Origin: VGBV01 sp963780395
GTDB taxonomy: Bacteria; Actinomycetota; Thermoleophilia; Solirubrobacterales; 70-9
Assembly: GCA_963780395.1 (NCBI GenBank)
Contig: CAWABY010000017.1
Coordinates: 62,001-126,000 of the forward strand
Direction of reading: 5' to 3'
Length of the DNA stretch: 64,000 nucleotides
A program made the translations under genes and the position numbers. The notes below the pieces were generated by a model. That model did not search any database. It saw only the letters and a list, made by a program, of their open reading frames with translations, and had not been told where the DNA came from. The first letter of the stretch is position 1, and each line of letters begins with the position of its first letter. Shown one piece after another: positions 9,130-18,236 of this stretch.

Positions 9130-10137
9130 GTGAAGATCGTCGTCACCGGCGCGGGCGGCATGCTCGGTGCGGACGTGGTCAAGACCGCGCGTGCGAAGAG
9201 TCACGAGGTGGTCGGCTTCGACCGGGACGAGCTCGACGTCACCAATCCGGCGCGGGTCGAGAGGCTGATCGTGCGGGAGCGGCCCCGGGCCGTGATCAAC
9301 TGCGCCGCCTGGACCGCGGTGGACGCCGCCGAGGAGAGCGAGGCCGAGGCCGAGATCGTCAACGGCGAGGGAGCGGGCTTCGTCGCCGACGCCGCGGCCA
9401 AGGCCGGCGCGACCGTGATCTATCCCTCGACCGACTACGTCTTCGACGGGACCAAGAAGGGGCCCTACACCGAGTCCGACGAACCCAACCCGCTCAATGC
9501 ATATGGACGCACCAAGTACGCCGGTGAGCGCGCCACCGCCCACTTCAACCGCAACAGCTTCATCGTCAGGACCTCCTGGCTGTTCGGCCCCGGTAAGGGA
9601 AACTTCGTCGAGACGATGCTGCGCCTGGGCGAGGGAGGCGGGCCGGTGGTCGTCGTCCACGACCAGGTCGGATGCCCCACCTACACCGGCCACCTCGCCG
9701 CCGGCCTGGTGCGACTGGTGGACAGCAGCTCCTACGGCATCCATCACATGGCGAGCAAGGGGAGTTGCTCGTGGTACGAGTTCGCGATGGAGATCTTCCG
9801 TCAGGCCGAGGTGGTCACGCGCGTGATGGCTTCGACCACCGAGATGATGGGGCGTTCGGCCAAGCGGCCCGCGAACTCGGTGCTGGGCAGCGGCCGCGAG
9901 GCCCCGATCGAGCTGCCCGAGTGGCAGCGCGGACTGACCGACTATCTGGCGCGCCGCGGCGAGCCCGAGACCGAGGAGGCCAAGCCCGTCCGCGCCGCGG
10001 GCTCCACCGTGCGCCGCCAGCCGGTGTTGGATCTGCATCCGAAGCGCGACGAGGAGGGTGACGAAGCGGACGCCGAAGTCGAGGACGACGAAGCGTCGCG
10101 CAAACCCGAGGACGACGGCGAGGAGCCGGCGGCGTGA
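9130..10137 (+). CDS. rmlD: dTDP-4-dehydrorhamnose reductase
   Basis: Reduces dTDP-4-keto-L-rhamnose to dTDP-L-rhamnose, the last pathway step. It has the NADPH-binding TGAGGMLGADV at the N-terminus and the conserved INCAAWTAVDAAE. The strand PSTDYVFDG and the catalytic YGRTKYAGE are also present. 335 residues is about 45 more than usual. The surplus is a strongly charged, acidic tail from about residue 285 (EPETEEAKPVR to KPEDDGEEPAA) that looks disordered. The GTG start is 10 nt after rmlA. Its TGA overlaps the GTG of rmlB (GTGA), which implies coupled translation. Confidence 0.9.
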   Translation: MKIVVTGAGGMLGADVVKTARAKSHEVVGFDRDELDVTNPARVERLIVRERPRAVINCAAWTAVDAAEESEAEAEIVNGEGAGFVADAAAKAGATVIYPSTDYVFDGTKKGPYTESDEPNPLNAYGRTKYAGERATAHFNRNSFIVRTSWLFGPGKGNFVETMLRLGEGGGPVVVVHDQVGCPTYTGHLAAGLVRLVDSSSYGIHHMASKGSCSWYEFAMEIFRQAEVVTRVMASTTEMMGRSAKRPANSVLGSGREAPIELPEWQRGLTDYLARRGEPETEEAKPVRAAGSTVRRQPVLDLHPKRDEEGDEADAEVEDDEASRKPEDDGEEPAA

Positions 10138-11138
10138 AGGTCCTGGTCACCGGCGGCGCCGGGTTCATCGGCTCCAGCTACGTGCGGCGGCGGCTCGACG
10201 CCCACCCAGGCGACTCGGTGCGGGTGTTCGACAAGCTCACCTACGCCGGGCGGCGCGAGAACCTCGAGGGGCTGCCGGATGACCGTCTGGAGCTCGTCGT
10301 GGGCGACATCGCAGACCGCGACGCCGCCCGCGCCGCGGTCGAGGGCTGCGACGCGGTGGTCAACTTCGCCGCCGAGTCCCACGTCGACCGCTCGATCGAA
10401 TCGCCGGGCGAGTTCATTACCACGGACGTGTTCGGCACCTTCGTGCTGCTCGAGGCCTCGCGCGACGCGGGCGTCCGCCACCTGCAGGTCTCGACCGACG
10501 AGGTCTATGGCGACCTCGAGGAGGGCACCGCGACCGAGGACTCGCCCCTGGAGCCCTCCTCGCCCTACTCCGCCTCGAAGGCCGGCGGCGACCTGTTGGT
10601 ATCGGCCTTCGCCCGCACCTACGGCGCCGAGGCATTGATCATCCGCGCCTCGAACAACTACGGCCCCCGACAGCACCCCGAGAAGCTGATCCCCCTCTGC
10701 ATCCTCAACGCCCTCGCCGGCGACCCGCTGCCGGTCTACGGCGACGGCATGCAGGTCCGCAACTGGCTCTACGTCGAGGACTGCTGCGCGGCGATCGACG
10801 CCGTGCTCGAGCGCGGCGAGCCGGCGAGCGTCTACAACGTCGGGGGCCCCGACGAGCTGCCCAACATCGAGGTCGTGAAACGGATCCTGGAGCTGACCGG
10901 GCGCGACGAGTCGCTGATTGAGTACGTGACCGACCGCCCCGGCCACGATCGCCGCTACTCGTTGTCGGCGGGGAAGCTGGCGGAGCTCGGCTGGGAGCCG
11001 GCGGTGACGTTCGCCGAGGGGATCGAGCGCACCGTCGCCTGGTACCGCGAGAACGAGTCGTGGTGGCAGCCGATCCGCTCGGGCGAGTACCGCTCCTACT
11101 ACGAGCGCCACTACGGCAAGGCGCTCGGGGCTGACTGA
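10134..11138 (+). CDS. rmlB: dTDP-glucose 4,6-dehydratase
   Basis: NAD-dependent dehydratase, extended SDR family, converting dTDP-glucose to dTDP-4-keto-6-deoxyglucose. Motifs visible are VLVTGGAGFIGSSYVRR, FAAESHVDRSIESP, the STDEVYGDL catalytic segment and the YSASK Tyr-Lys pair. RASNNYGPRQHPEKLIP and the C-terminal GHDRRYSLSAGKL are also typical. 334 residues is full length. The GTG start overlaps the rmlD stop by 4 bases, and its own stop overlaps the rmlC ATG (TGATG). Confidence 0.93.
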   Translation: MKVLVTGGAGFIGSSYVRRRLDAHPGDSVRVFDKLTYAGRRENLEGLPDDRLELVVGDIADRDAARAAVEGCDAVVNFAAESHVDRSIESPGEFITTDVFGTFVLLEASRDAGVRHLQVSTDEVYGDLEEGTATEDSPLEPSSPYSASKAGGDLLVSAFARTYGAEALIIRASNNYGPRQHPEKLIPLCILNALAGDPLPVYGDGMQVRNWLYVEDCCAAIDAVLERGEPASVYNVGGPDELPNIEVVKRILELTGRDESLIEYVTDRPGHDRRYSLSAGKLAELGWEPAVTFAEGIERTVAWYRENESWWQPIRSGEYRSYYERHYGKALGAD

Positions 11139-11665
11139 TGAAGCGCCTGCCGACCCAGATCGACGACCTGGTCCTGATCGAGCCCGATGTCCACGGCGAC
11201 GAGCGCGGCTTCTTCGTCGAGGCCTTCAGGCACAGCTGGATGGACGAGCTGGGAATCCAGATCGAGTTCGTGCAGGAGAACCAGAGCCGCTCGACCGGGC
11301 GGGTGCTGCGCGGCATCCACATGCAGCGCGGCCAGGCGAAGCTGGTTCGTTGCACCCGCGGCCGCATCTGGGATGTTGCGGTCGACCTGCGACCCGACTC
11401 CCCCAGCTATCGCCGCTGGGAGGGCCACGAGCTGGACGATGCGACCCATCACCAGCTGCTCGTCCCCGACGGCTTCGGCCACGGCTTCTGCGTGCTCAGC
11501 GACGAGGCCGACGTCGCCTACCTGCTCTCGGCCTACTACGACCCCGAGAGCGAAAGGGCGGTCGCCTGGGACGACCCCGAGATCGGCATCGAGTGGCCGA
11601 TCAGCGACCCGATCCTGTCCGAGCGTGACCGCGCGGCGCCGCGGCTGGCCGAGCTCACCGCCTAG
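11138..11665 (+). CDS. rmlC: dTDP-4-dehydrorhamnose 3,5-epimerase
   Basis: Cupin-fold epimerase inverting C3 and C5 of dTDP-4-keto-6-deoxyglucose before reduction by RmlD. The core motif RVLRGIHMQRGQAKLVRCTRG contains the catalytic His. VPDGFGHGFCVLSDEADVAYL and the C-terminal YDPESERAVAWDDPEIGIEW are diagnostic. 175 residues is normal length. Last gene of the rml operon, it overlaps the rmlB stop by one base. The following gene is convergent, and the two stop codons overlap by four bases. Confidence 0.92.
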   Translation: MKRLPTQIDDLVLIEPDVHGDERGFFVEAFRHSWMDELGIQIEFVQENQSRSTGRVLRGIHMQRGQAKLVRCTRGRIWDVAVDLRPDSPSYRRWEGHELDDATHHQLLVPDGFGHGFCVLSDEADVAYLLSAYYDPESERAVAWDDPEIGIEWPISDPILSERDRAAPRLAELTA

Positions 11666-12084
11666 GCGCCGTCGCCGGCCAGGTAGCGCTCCGCCCGGGG
11701 GCGGTCGGCGAACAGCCCGACGCGCCAGAAGCGCCCCTCGGAGAACTCGACCGTGTAGAAGAACTGCTCGTCCAGCTCGAGGCCGCTGCCGTGCGCCACT
11801 GCGCGCTGACGGGCCGGGACCAGGTAGCGGTCCGGAGCCGTCTCGACCGGCTCCTGCGGGTGGACCTCGAACACGTCCCAGACCTCCAGCCAGATGCGGG
11901 CCATCTCCTTGAAGCCCTCGGCTCCGTGCCATTGGCCGCCGTTCAGGGCGTCGTGCTGGATCTCCATCATGAAGTCGGGAGCAAGGGCGTCGCGTTCGAC
12001 CAGGTAGTCGATGAACGCGTCGGGTCCGCCCTCGTTGAACGCGCCAAACGTCTCCTGGACCAGCTTTCCCGGGTCCTCGACCAC
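11662..12084 (-). CDS. SnoaL/NTF2-like protein
   Basis: About 140 residues with the alpha+beta cone fold pattern of the SnoaL-like superfamily. A helix (VQETFGAFNEGGPDAFIDYL) precedes VERDALAPDFMMEIQ, WHGAEGFKEMARIWLEVW, and a strand pair ending in GRFWRVGLFADRPRAERYL. Many actinobacteria carry such ketosteroid-isomerase-like proteins without a known role. I choose the GTG at 12084 because a CATACT box (12096-12091) lies exactly 6 nt upstream. A start at the ATG at 12162 would add 26 residues reaching into the divergent lhr gene. No catalytic role can be assigned. Confidence 0.65.
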   Translation of the reverse strand: MVEDPGKLVQETFGAFNEGGPDAFIDYLVERDALAPDFMMEIQHDALNGGQWHGAEGFKEMARIWLEVWDVFEVHPQEPVETAPDRYLVPARQRAVAHGSGLELDEQFFYTVEFSEGRFWRVGLFADRPRAERYLAGDGA

Positions 12085-12090
12085 CCGTTG

Positions 12091-12096
12091 AGTATG
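12091..12096 (-). promoter_or_regulatory. -10 box of the SnoaL-like gene, leaderless spacing
   Basis: CATACT on the reverse strand, followed by 6 nt and then GTG. It selects the 140-residue start over a longer in-frame alternative. Confidence 0.45.
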
Positions 12097-12160
12097 GCTT
12101 GGAACTCGGTGCGGCAGCTGGAGCCCGTCGACGCGCGTCGGTATCGTCACTAGGTTGGCC

Positions 12161-13922
12161 ATGAGTGCGCCCGCGACCCAAGAGTCACCCCTGGAGCCTT
12201 TCTCGAAGCCGGTCAGGAACTGGTTCGAGCGCTCGTTCGAGGCGCCCACGCCTGCCCAGGCACGCGGCTGGCCGGCGATCGCCTCGGGCGAGCACACCCT
12301 GATCTGCGCCCCGACCGGCTCGGGCAAGACGTTTTCGGCGTTCCTGTGGGGAATAGACAGCCTCGCCCGGCGCCCCGACGAGCTCGGGTCCGGCGTACGC
12401 ATCGTCTACATCTCGCCGCTGAAGGCCCTCTCCTACGACATCGAGCGCAACCTGCGCGCCCCCCTGGCCAGCATCGGCGCGCCCATTTCCGTGGGCCTGC
12501 GCACCGGCGACACGCCGCAGAGCGAACGGCGGGCGATGCGCAAGACCCCGCCGGACATCCTGATCACCACGCCGGAGTCGCTGTATCTGATGATCAGCTC
12601 GGGCGCGCGCGAGATCCTCACGGGCGTCGAAGCGGTGATCGTGGACGAGATCCACGCGGTCGCGCCCTCCAAGCGCGGTTCCCACCTCGCCCTCTCCCTG
12701 GAACGCCTCGACCGCCTGGGCGGGAAACCAGCGCAGAGGATCGGGCTGTCTGCGACCCAGCGGCCGCTGGAGCGGATCGGGCAGTTCCTGGTCGGGGCCG
12801 GGCGGGAGTGCACGATCGTCGACGCCAGCAAGCCGAAGGAGCTCGACCTCGAGATCGTCGTCCCGGTCGAGGACATGCGCGAACCGGACGCGCACGTCGA
12901 GAAGCGCCGCGATGGCGGCGACTCGGGGCTGACCCACCCGCCAGGATTGGAGACCTCGCCCGAGCGGGTCGACCCCGGGCCGATCGAGCCCTCGCTGGAC
13001 CCGTCGGTCAACTCGCGCTCGATCTGGCCGGCGATCTACCCCCGCCTGCTGGAGCTGGTGCAGGAGCACACCTCGACGATCGTGTTCGTCAACAACCGCC
13101 GCGGCGCCGAGCGCATCGCCAAGCGCCTGAACGAGATGGCGAACCGCGACGAGGAGCAGGAGCTCCCGGCAACCGAGGTCGCCGGGAACGACGAGCCTGT
13201 CTCCAAGACCCCCGACGACGAGGGCTACGTGGAGATCGCCCGCGCCCACCACGGGTCCCTGTCCCACGAGGAGCGGGCCCTGGTCGAGGAGATGCTCAAG
13301 TCCGGGCAGCTCCCCTGCCTGGTCGCGACCTCGTCGCTGGAGCTGGGCATCGACATGGGCGCGATCGACCTGGTCGTCCAGATCGAGTCGCCGAAGTCGG
13401 TGACGCGCGGCCTGCAGAGGGTCGGCCGCGCAGGCCACTCCCTGGGCGAGGTCTCGAAGGGCCGGATTTTCCCCAAGTTCCGCTCCGACCTGCTCGAGTG
13501 CGCGGTGGTCGCGCGCCTGATGCGGACGGGGCAGATCGAGGAGACCGTGATCCCCGCGAACCCCCTGGACGTGCTGGCGCAGCACCTGGTCTCGATGGCC
13601 GCGCTGGACGAGTGGGAGATCGACGAGGTCGAGCGCCTCGTCACCTCGGCCGAGCCCTTCCGCGAGCTCTCGCGCGAGCAGCTCGAGAACGTGCTCGACA
13701 TGCTCGACGGCCGCTACCCATCCGAGCGCTTCGCCGAGCTGCGCCCGCGGATCGTCTGGGATCGCACCAAGGGGACGATGCGCGGCCGGCCGGGCGCCCG
13801 CCAGCTGGCGATCGCCAACGCGGGCACGATCCCCGACCGCGGCCTCTACGGAGTCCATCTGCCCGACGGCCGCCGCGTCGGAGAGCTCGACGAGGAGATG
13901 GTCTACGAGGCGCGGCCCGGGC
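12161..13922 (+). CDS. lhr: Large helicase-related protein Lhr, helicase core (frame breaks at its end)
   Basis: Superfamily 2 3'-5' DNA/RNA-DNA helicase. Walker A is ICAPTGSGKTFSAFLWG (near residue 50), motif II DEIHAVAPSKRGSHL and motif III GLSATQRPLERI. RecA-2 motifs are TIVFVNNRRGAERIA, CLVATSSLELGIDMG and LQRVGRAGHSLG. The reading frame is sound up to MVYEARPG (13898-13921). The next residues in family order (QTFLLGATTWRIEDI) are found one base further on. Together with the next entry the protein would be about 1506 residues, the size of mycobacterial Lhr. An alternative TTG start lies at 12155. Confidence 0.88.
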
Positions 13923-16682
13923 CAGACCTTCCTGCTGGGCGCGACCACCTGGCGGATCGAGGACATCACCCGCGATCGCGTCATCGTCACCCCCGCTCCC
14001 GGCGTCCCCGGCGCCGTCCCCTTCTGGCGCGGCGACGGCATCGGCCGCCCCGCCGAGCTGGGCAAGGCGATCGGGGCGTTCAGCCGCGAGGCCGTCAACG
14101 CGAACCCGAAGAAGCTGGCGAAGGAGAACGACCTCGACAAGCTCGCCGCCGAGAACCTCGTCAACTATCTGCAGGAGCAGCAGGCCGCGACCCGGGTGGT
14201 GCCCTCGGACGAGAGCATCGTGGTCGAGCGCTTCCGTGACGAGATCGGCGACTGGCGCCTGTGCGTGCTCTCGCCCTGGGGCGGCCGCGTCCACGCCGCC
14301 TGGGGGCTGGCCCTGTCGGCCAAGATCCGAAACGACCGCGAGCTGGAGGCCGACGCGATCTGGTCCGACGACGGCATCGTCGTCCACCTGCCCGACGCCG
14401 ACGAACCCCCTCCGGCCGACCTGGTGATGCTCGAGCCCGACGAGCTCGAGGACCTGGTGGTCGGCGAGCTGTCGGGGTCGGCGCTGTTCGGCGCCCGCTT
14501 CCGCGAGAACGCCGCACGCTCGCTGCTGATCCCGCGCGCCTGGCCGGGCAAGCGCACGCCGCTGTGGCAGCAGCGGCTGAAGTCGCAGAGCCTGCTGGAG
14601 GTCGCCCGCGACTTCCCGCGCTTCCCGGTGATCCTCGAGACCTACCGCGAGGTGATGAAGGACGTGCTGGACCTGCCGGCGCTCGAGGGGATCCTGCGCG
14701 ACCTGCACTCGCGCAAGATCACGATGGTCGAGGTCGAGACGCCCACGGCCTCACCGTTCGCCTCCTCGCTGCTGTTCGACTACGTCGCCACCTACATGTA
14801 CGAGGGCGACACGCCGAACGCCGAAAGGCGCGCGGCGGCGCTGGCGCTGGACCGGGACCTGCTGCGCGAGCTGCTGGGACAGGAGGAGCTGCGTGAGCTG
14901 ATCGATCCCGAGGCGCTGGCCGAGGTCGAGGAGTCGCTGCAGAGCCTGCACGAGGCCGCACGCGCCAAGGACCGCGACGCGCTCCAGCAGATCCTGCGCC
15001 GCCTCGGCGACCTCACCCTCGACGAGTGCAGGGTCAGGGTCCAGGAGGGGTTCTCGGCCGAGACGATGCTGGAGAAGCTGGTCAAGGAGCGGCGCGCGGC
15101 GCTGGTCAGGGTGGCCGGCGAGGAGCGCTACATCGCCGCCGAGGACGCCGGGCTCTACCGCGACGCGCTCGGCGTGCCGCCCCCGGGCGGCCTGCCCGAC
15201 AGCTTCCTGGAGCCGGTCGAGGAGCCGATGCTGGGGCTGGCCCGCCGCTACGCCGCCACCCACGGCCCCTTCCCCACCCGCCAGATGGCCGAGCGCTACG
15301 CGGTCGATCCTTCGCCGGCGCTGCGCGAGCTCGAGTCGGCAGGGGACCTGGTGCGCGGCGAGCTGCTGCCCGGCGGCACCGAGCGCGAGTGGTGCGACGC
15401 CGACGTGCTGCGCCGCGTGCGCCGCGCCAGCCTGGCGCGGCTGCGCAAGGAGGTGGAGGCGACCGACCGCAGCCAGCTCGCTCGCTTCCTGCCGAGCTGG
15501 CAGAACGTGGACGTGCACCGCCCCAGCGGCGCCGGTCCAGACCGCCTGCGCGAGGCGCTGGTACCGCTTCAGGGGGTCGCGCTGACCCCGAAGACATGGG
15601 AGCGCGACGTGCTGCCGCGCCGCCTCGGCAGCTACAGCCCGGCCTGGCTCGACGAGCTCTGCACCAGCGGCGAGCTGGTCTGGATCGGTGCGGGCTCGCT
15701 CGGCCGCAGCGACGGCAAGGTCGCCCTCTACTTCCGCGAAGACGTGCAGATCGCCGGCCCGCCCCCTTCGAACGCCAAGCTCGACCCTCCGGACGGCGAG
15801 GTCCACGACCGCATCCGCGAGTGGCTGTCTGGAGGGCCGGCCTTCTGGCTCGACCTGCTCGATCTCGAGGGTTCCGGCGAGGAGCTGCACGAGGGGCTCT
15901 GGGACCTGGCCTGGGCCGGCGAGGTGACCAACGACGCCTTTGCGCCGCTGCGGGCGCCCCGCCTGCGCGCGGCTCAGCGCCGCGAACGCTCGGGCCGGCG
16001 CTTCTCCAGCCGCCGGGCGGCGGCGGCTGGAACCGTGCTCGGCCGCTGGTCGCTGACCGCGCCGCTGTTCGAGAACGCGCCGCCGGCCGGGCCGCGACTG
16101 CGGGCGCTCGCCGAACTGATGCTGGAGCGCCACGGCATCGTCACGCGCGAGACCGCGATCGCCGAGGGCATCCCCGGTGGCTTCGCGGCGATCTACGGCG
16201 AGCTCCAGAACCTGGAGCTGCTTGGAACCACAAGACGCGGCTACTTCGTCGAGGGCCTGGGCGGCGCCCAGTTCGCGCTGCCCGGTGCCGTGGAGCGGCT
16301 GCGCAGCATGCCCCGCCCCGAGGGTGAGCTGCTCTGGCTGGCCGCCACCGACCCCGCAAACCCCTATGGCGCCACCCTCCCCTGGCCCAAGCGCGAGGGC
16401 AACCGCCGCCCTGCCAGGACCGCCGGCGCCTACGTCGGGTTGCGCGACGGCGAGCCGCTGCTCTACGTCGAGCGCGGCGGCAAGGGCATCCAGCGGCTTG
16501 CCCCGCTCGAGGGCGACGAGCTGGCGGAGGCGCTCGGCGACCTGGCGGCCGCTGCGCGCGACGGCTTGATCGAGAAGCTCGCGATCGAGCGCCTGGACGG
16601 CGAGGCGGTGATCGGGTCGGGCATGGAGGCGGCCCTGATCGGGGCCGGGTTCAGGCGCCAGCCGCGGCGGCTGGTCGCCTGA
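13923..16682 (+). CDS. lhr: Lhr, C-terminal part (shifted frame)
   Basis: Continues Lhr: QTFLLGATTWRIEDITRD, then the winged-helix and beta-barrel region, then the long Lhr C-terminal domain (SPWGGRVHAAWGLALSAKI, LDDLL-type helices, final GAGFRRQPRRLVA). On its own this piece has no translation start near 13923; the first ATG (14169-14198 region, e.g. 14196) would lack the barrel. The joined protein matches the Lhr architecture of core plus CTD, which oligomerises in mycobacteria. The next gene, a Nei glycosylase, follows by 10 nt, the same order as Rv3296-Rv3297 in Mycobacterium tuberculosis. This suggests a shared DNA repair role. Confidence 0.85.
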   Translation, partial: QTFLLGATTWRIEDITRDRVIVTPAPGVPGAVPFWRGDGIGRPAELGKAIGAFSREAVNANPKKLAKENDLDKLAAENLVNYLQEQQAATRVVPSDESIVVERFRDEIGDWRLCVLSPWGGRVHAAWGLALSAKIRNDRELEADAIWSDDGIVVHLPDADEPPPADLVMLEPDELEDLVVGELSGSALFGARFRENAARSLLIPRAWPGKRTPLWQQRLKSQSLLEVARDFPRFPVILETYREVMKDVLDLPALEGILRDLHSRKITMVEVETPTASPFASSLLFDYVATYMYEGDTPNAERRAAALALDRDLLRELLGQEELRELIDPEALAEVEESLQSLHEAARAKDRDALQQILRRLGDLTLDECRVRVQEGFSAETMLEKLVKERRAALVRVAGEERYIAAEDAGLYRDALGVPPPGGLPDSFLEPVEEPMLGLARRYAATHGPFPTRQMAERYAVDPSPALRELESAGDLVRGELLPGGTEREWCDADVLRRVRRASLARLRKEVEATDRSQLARFLPSWQNVDVHRPSGAGPDRLREALVPLQGVALTPKTWERDVLPRRLGSYSPAWLDELCTSGELVWIGAGSLGRSDGKVALYFREDVQIAGPPPSNAKLDPPDGEVHDRIREWLSGGPAFWLDLLDLEGSGEELHEGLWDLAWAGEVTNDAFAPLRAPRLRAAQRRERSGRRFSSRRAAAAGTVLGRWSLTAPLFENAPPAGPRLRALAELMLERHGIVTRETAIAEGIPGGFAAIYGELQNLELLGTTRRGYFVEGLGGAQFALPGAVERLRSMPRPEGELLWLAATDPANPYGATLPWPKREGNRRPARTAGAYVGLRDGEPLLYVERGGKGIQRLAPLEGDELAEALGDLAAAARDGLIEKLAIERLDGEAVIGSGMEAALIGAGFRRQPRRLVA

Positions 16683-16692
16683 GCGAGGCTCC

Positions 16693-17460
16693 GTGGCCGA
16701 GGGCGACTCGATCCTGCGGCTGGCGCGACGGCTCGACGACGCGTTCTCCGGCAGCGTCGTGCGGGTTCGCACCCCGGGCAGGCGGGGACCCGAGGGCCGG
16801 CCGGCGGCGGAGCTCGACCACCGCACGGTCGTCGGCGCCGAGAGCCGCGGCAAGCACCTGCTGGTGCGCTTCGACCACGACCTCGTCCTGCACAGCCACC
16901 TCGGCATGAGGGGTAGCTGGCACCTCTACCGGCCGGGAGAGCGCTGGCGCTTCCCGGCGGCCAGCGCGTGGCTCGCCCTGAGCACGGATGAGGCGGAGGC
17001 CGTCAACTTCAACGGGACCTCGATGCGGATCGTGGCGGCCTCGCAGCTGCACCGCGACCCGCGGCTCGCGCGGCTGGGCCCGGACCTGCTGGACCCCGAA
17101 CTGAGCGACGAGGCCGCCGTCGAGGCGTTGCGGGCGGCGGGCGCGCAGGTCGAGCTTGGGGAGGCGCTACTGGACCAATCGGCGCTGGCCGGAATCGGAA
17201 ACGTGCTCAAGAGCGAGGGCTGCTTCGCGGCGCAGGTCGATCCCTGGCGCAGGCTGGGAGAACTGGGGCCCGACGAGCTCGGGCGGGTGGTCGCCGGCAC
17301 GCGCGCGGTGATGGCCGAATCGGTGCGCGCGGGCCGTCGCCCACAGCGCATCTACCGACGCGCCGGAAGGCCGTGCCCTCGATGCGGGGAGCCGATCAGA
17401 TCGCGCAAACAGGGCGACGAGGCGAGGACCACCTACTGGTGCGCCCGCTGTCAGGGATAA
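16693..17460 (+). CDS. nei: Fpg/Nei family DNA glycosylase
   Basis: 255 residues. Bifunctional base-excision glycosylase fold: an N-terminal MAEGDSILRLARRLD helix, then the beta-sandwich with SRGKHLLVRF (conserved Lys) and HSHLGMRGSWHLY. The H2TH region is LLDQSALAGIGNVLKSE. A C-terminal zinc finger of four Cys follows (CPRCG and CARC) with the DNA-contacting Arg in ARTTYW. The family's catalytic residue is normally Pro2, giving PEG after Met removal. Here residue 2 is Ala (MAEGD), while Glu3 is kept. GTG start, 10 nt after lhr, probably co-transcribed. Confidence 0.87.
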   Translation: MAEGDSILRLARRLDDAFSGSVVRVRTPGRRGPEGRPAAELDHRTVVGAESRGKHLLVRFDHDLVLHSHLGMRGSWHLYRPGERWRFPAASAWLALSTDEAEAVNFNGTSMRIVAASQLHRDPRLARLGPDLLDPELSDEAAVEALRAAGAQVELGEALLDQSALAGIGNVLKSEGCFAAQVDPWRRLGELGPDELGRVVAGTRAVMAESVRAGRRPQRIYRRAGRPCPRCGEPIRSRKQGDEARTTYWCARCQG

Positions 17461-17487
17461 TCGGCCGGTGGGGAACGGAGAGCGCAG

Positions 17488-18171
17488 ATGAGCGACGTGA
17501 TCGAGCTGCTGCGGCGGGTGCCGCTGTTCTCCGAGCTCGACGACCCCGAGCTGGAGCGGATCGCCCAGGTCGCGATCCCGCGCCGGTTCCCTGACGACAC
17601 GCGGGTATTCCACGAGGGTGACCCGGGCGACGCCTGCTTCATCGTCCGCACGGGCAGTTGCCGCGTCACCCGCGAGCACCCCGACGGCCGCGCCATCACC
17701 CTCGCCAACCTCGGGCCGGGAGCCATCTTCGGCGAGCTCGCGATGCTGGACGGCGAGGCGCGCTCGGCCAGCGTCGAGGCCACCGAGGACACCGACCTGC
17801 TGGCGCTGCCGGCCTCGGACATGAGGGCGCTGATACGCGAGAACCCCGGGATGGCCGAGAAGCTGGTCGTGGCGCTGACGCGCAGGCTGCGCGAGGCGAA
17901 CGAGCGCATCGCGCGCCAGTCCTTCCAGACCGTTCCCAGCCGGGTGGCCGGCGTGCTCGACCAGCTGCTGGCCGAAGACCGGGTGGCCCCCACCATGCGC
18001 GACGGGGTGACGATCCGCCTGCGCCAGTCCGATCTGGCGCAGCTGGCCGGCACCTCGCGCGAGAGCGTCAGCCGCTTCCTGGCGACGCTGGAGCGGGCCG
18101 GGGTGGTCCAGGTCGGCCGTGGGCGGGTCACGATCCTGGAGCCGGAGCGGCTCGGCTCCTACATCTTCTGA
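17488..18171 (+). CDS. Crp/Fnr family transcription regulator
   Basis: 227 residues. A cyclic-nucleotide-binding beta-roll (residues about 10-120) carries GDPGDACFIVRTGSCRV and the phosphate-binding-cassette-like FGELAMLDGEARSASV. A long dimerisation helix follows, then a winged helix-turn-helix with RLRQSDLAQLAGTSRESVSRFLATL. The cassette keeps Gly-Glu and Arg-Ser-Ala-Ser, close to the cAMP-binding consensus, so ligand binding is plausible. The ATG at 17488 has an upstream GGAACGGAGAG stretch that can serve as a ribosome-binding site. It follows nei by 27 nt. Targets are not evident. Confidence 0.9.
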   Translation: MSDVIELLRRVPLFSELDDPELERIAQVAIPRRFPDDTRVFHEGDPGDACFIVRTGSCRVTREHPDGRAITLANLGPGAIFGELAMLDGEARSASVEATEDTDLLALPASDMRALIRENPGMAEKLVVALTRRLREANERIARQSFQTVPSRVAGVLDQLLAEDRVAPTMRDGVTIRLRQSDLAQLAGTSRESVSRFLATLERAGVVQVGRGRVTILEPERLGSYIF

Positions 18172-18236
18172 CGAGGCTGTTCCGATGTGGAAGCCGCCGC
18201 GGGGAGCCGCCCGACTTCGACGCCGAGCGAGAGAGG

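Noticed and set aside
12084..12402. Longer start for the SnoaL-like protein
   Set aside because: It would run through the start of lhr, and the added residues are not family-like; the -10 box at 12091-12096 supports the shorter form.
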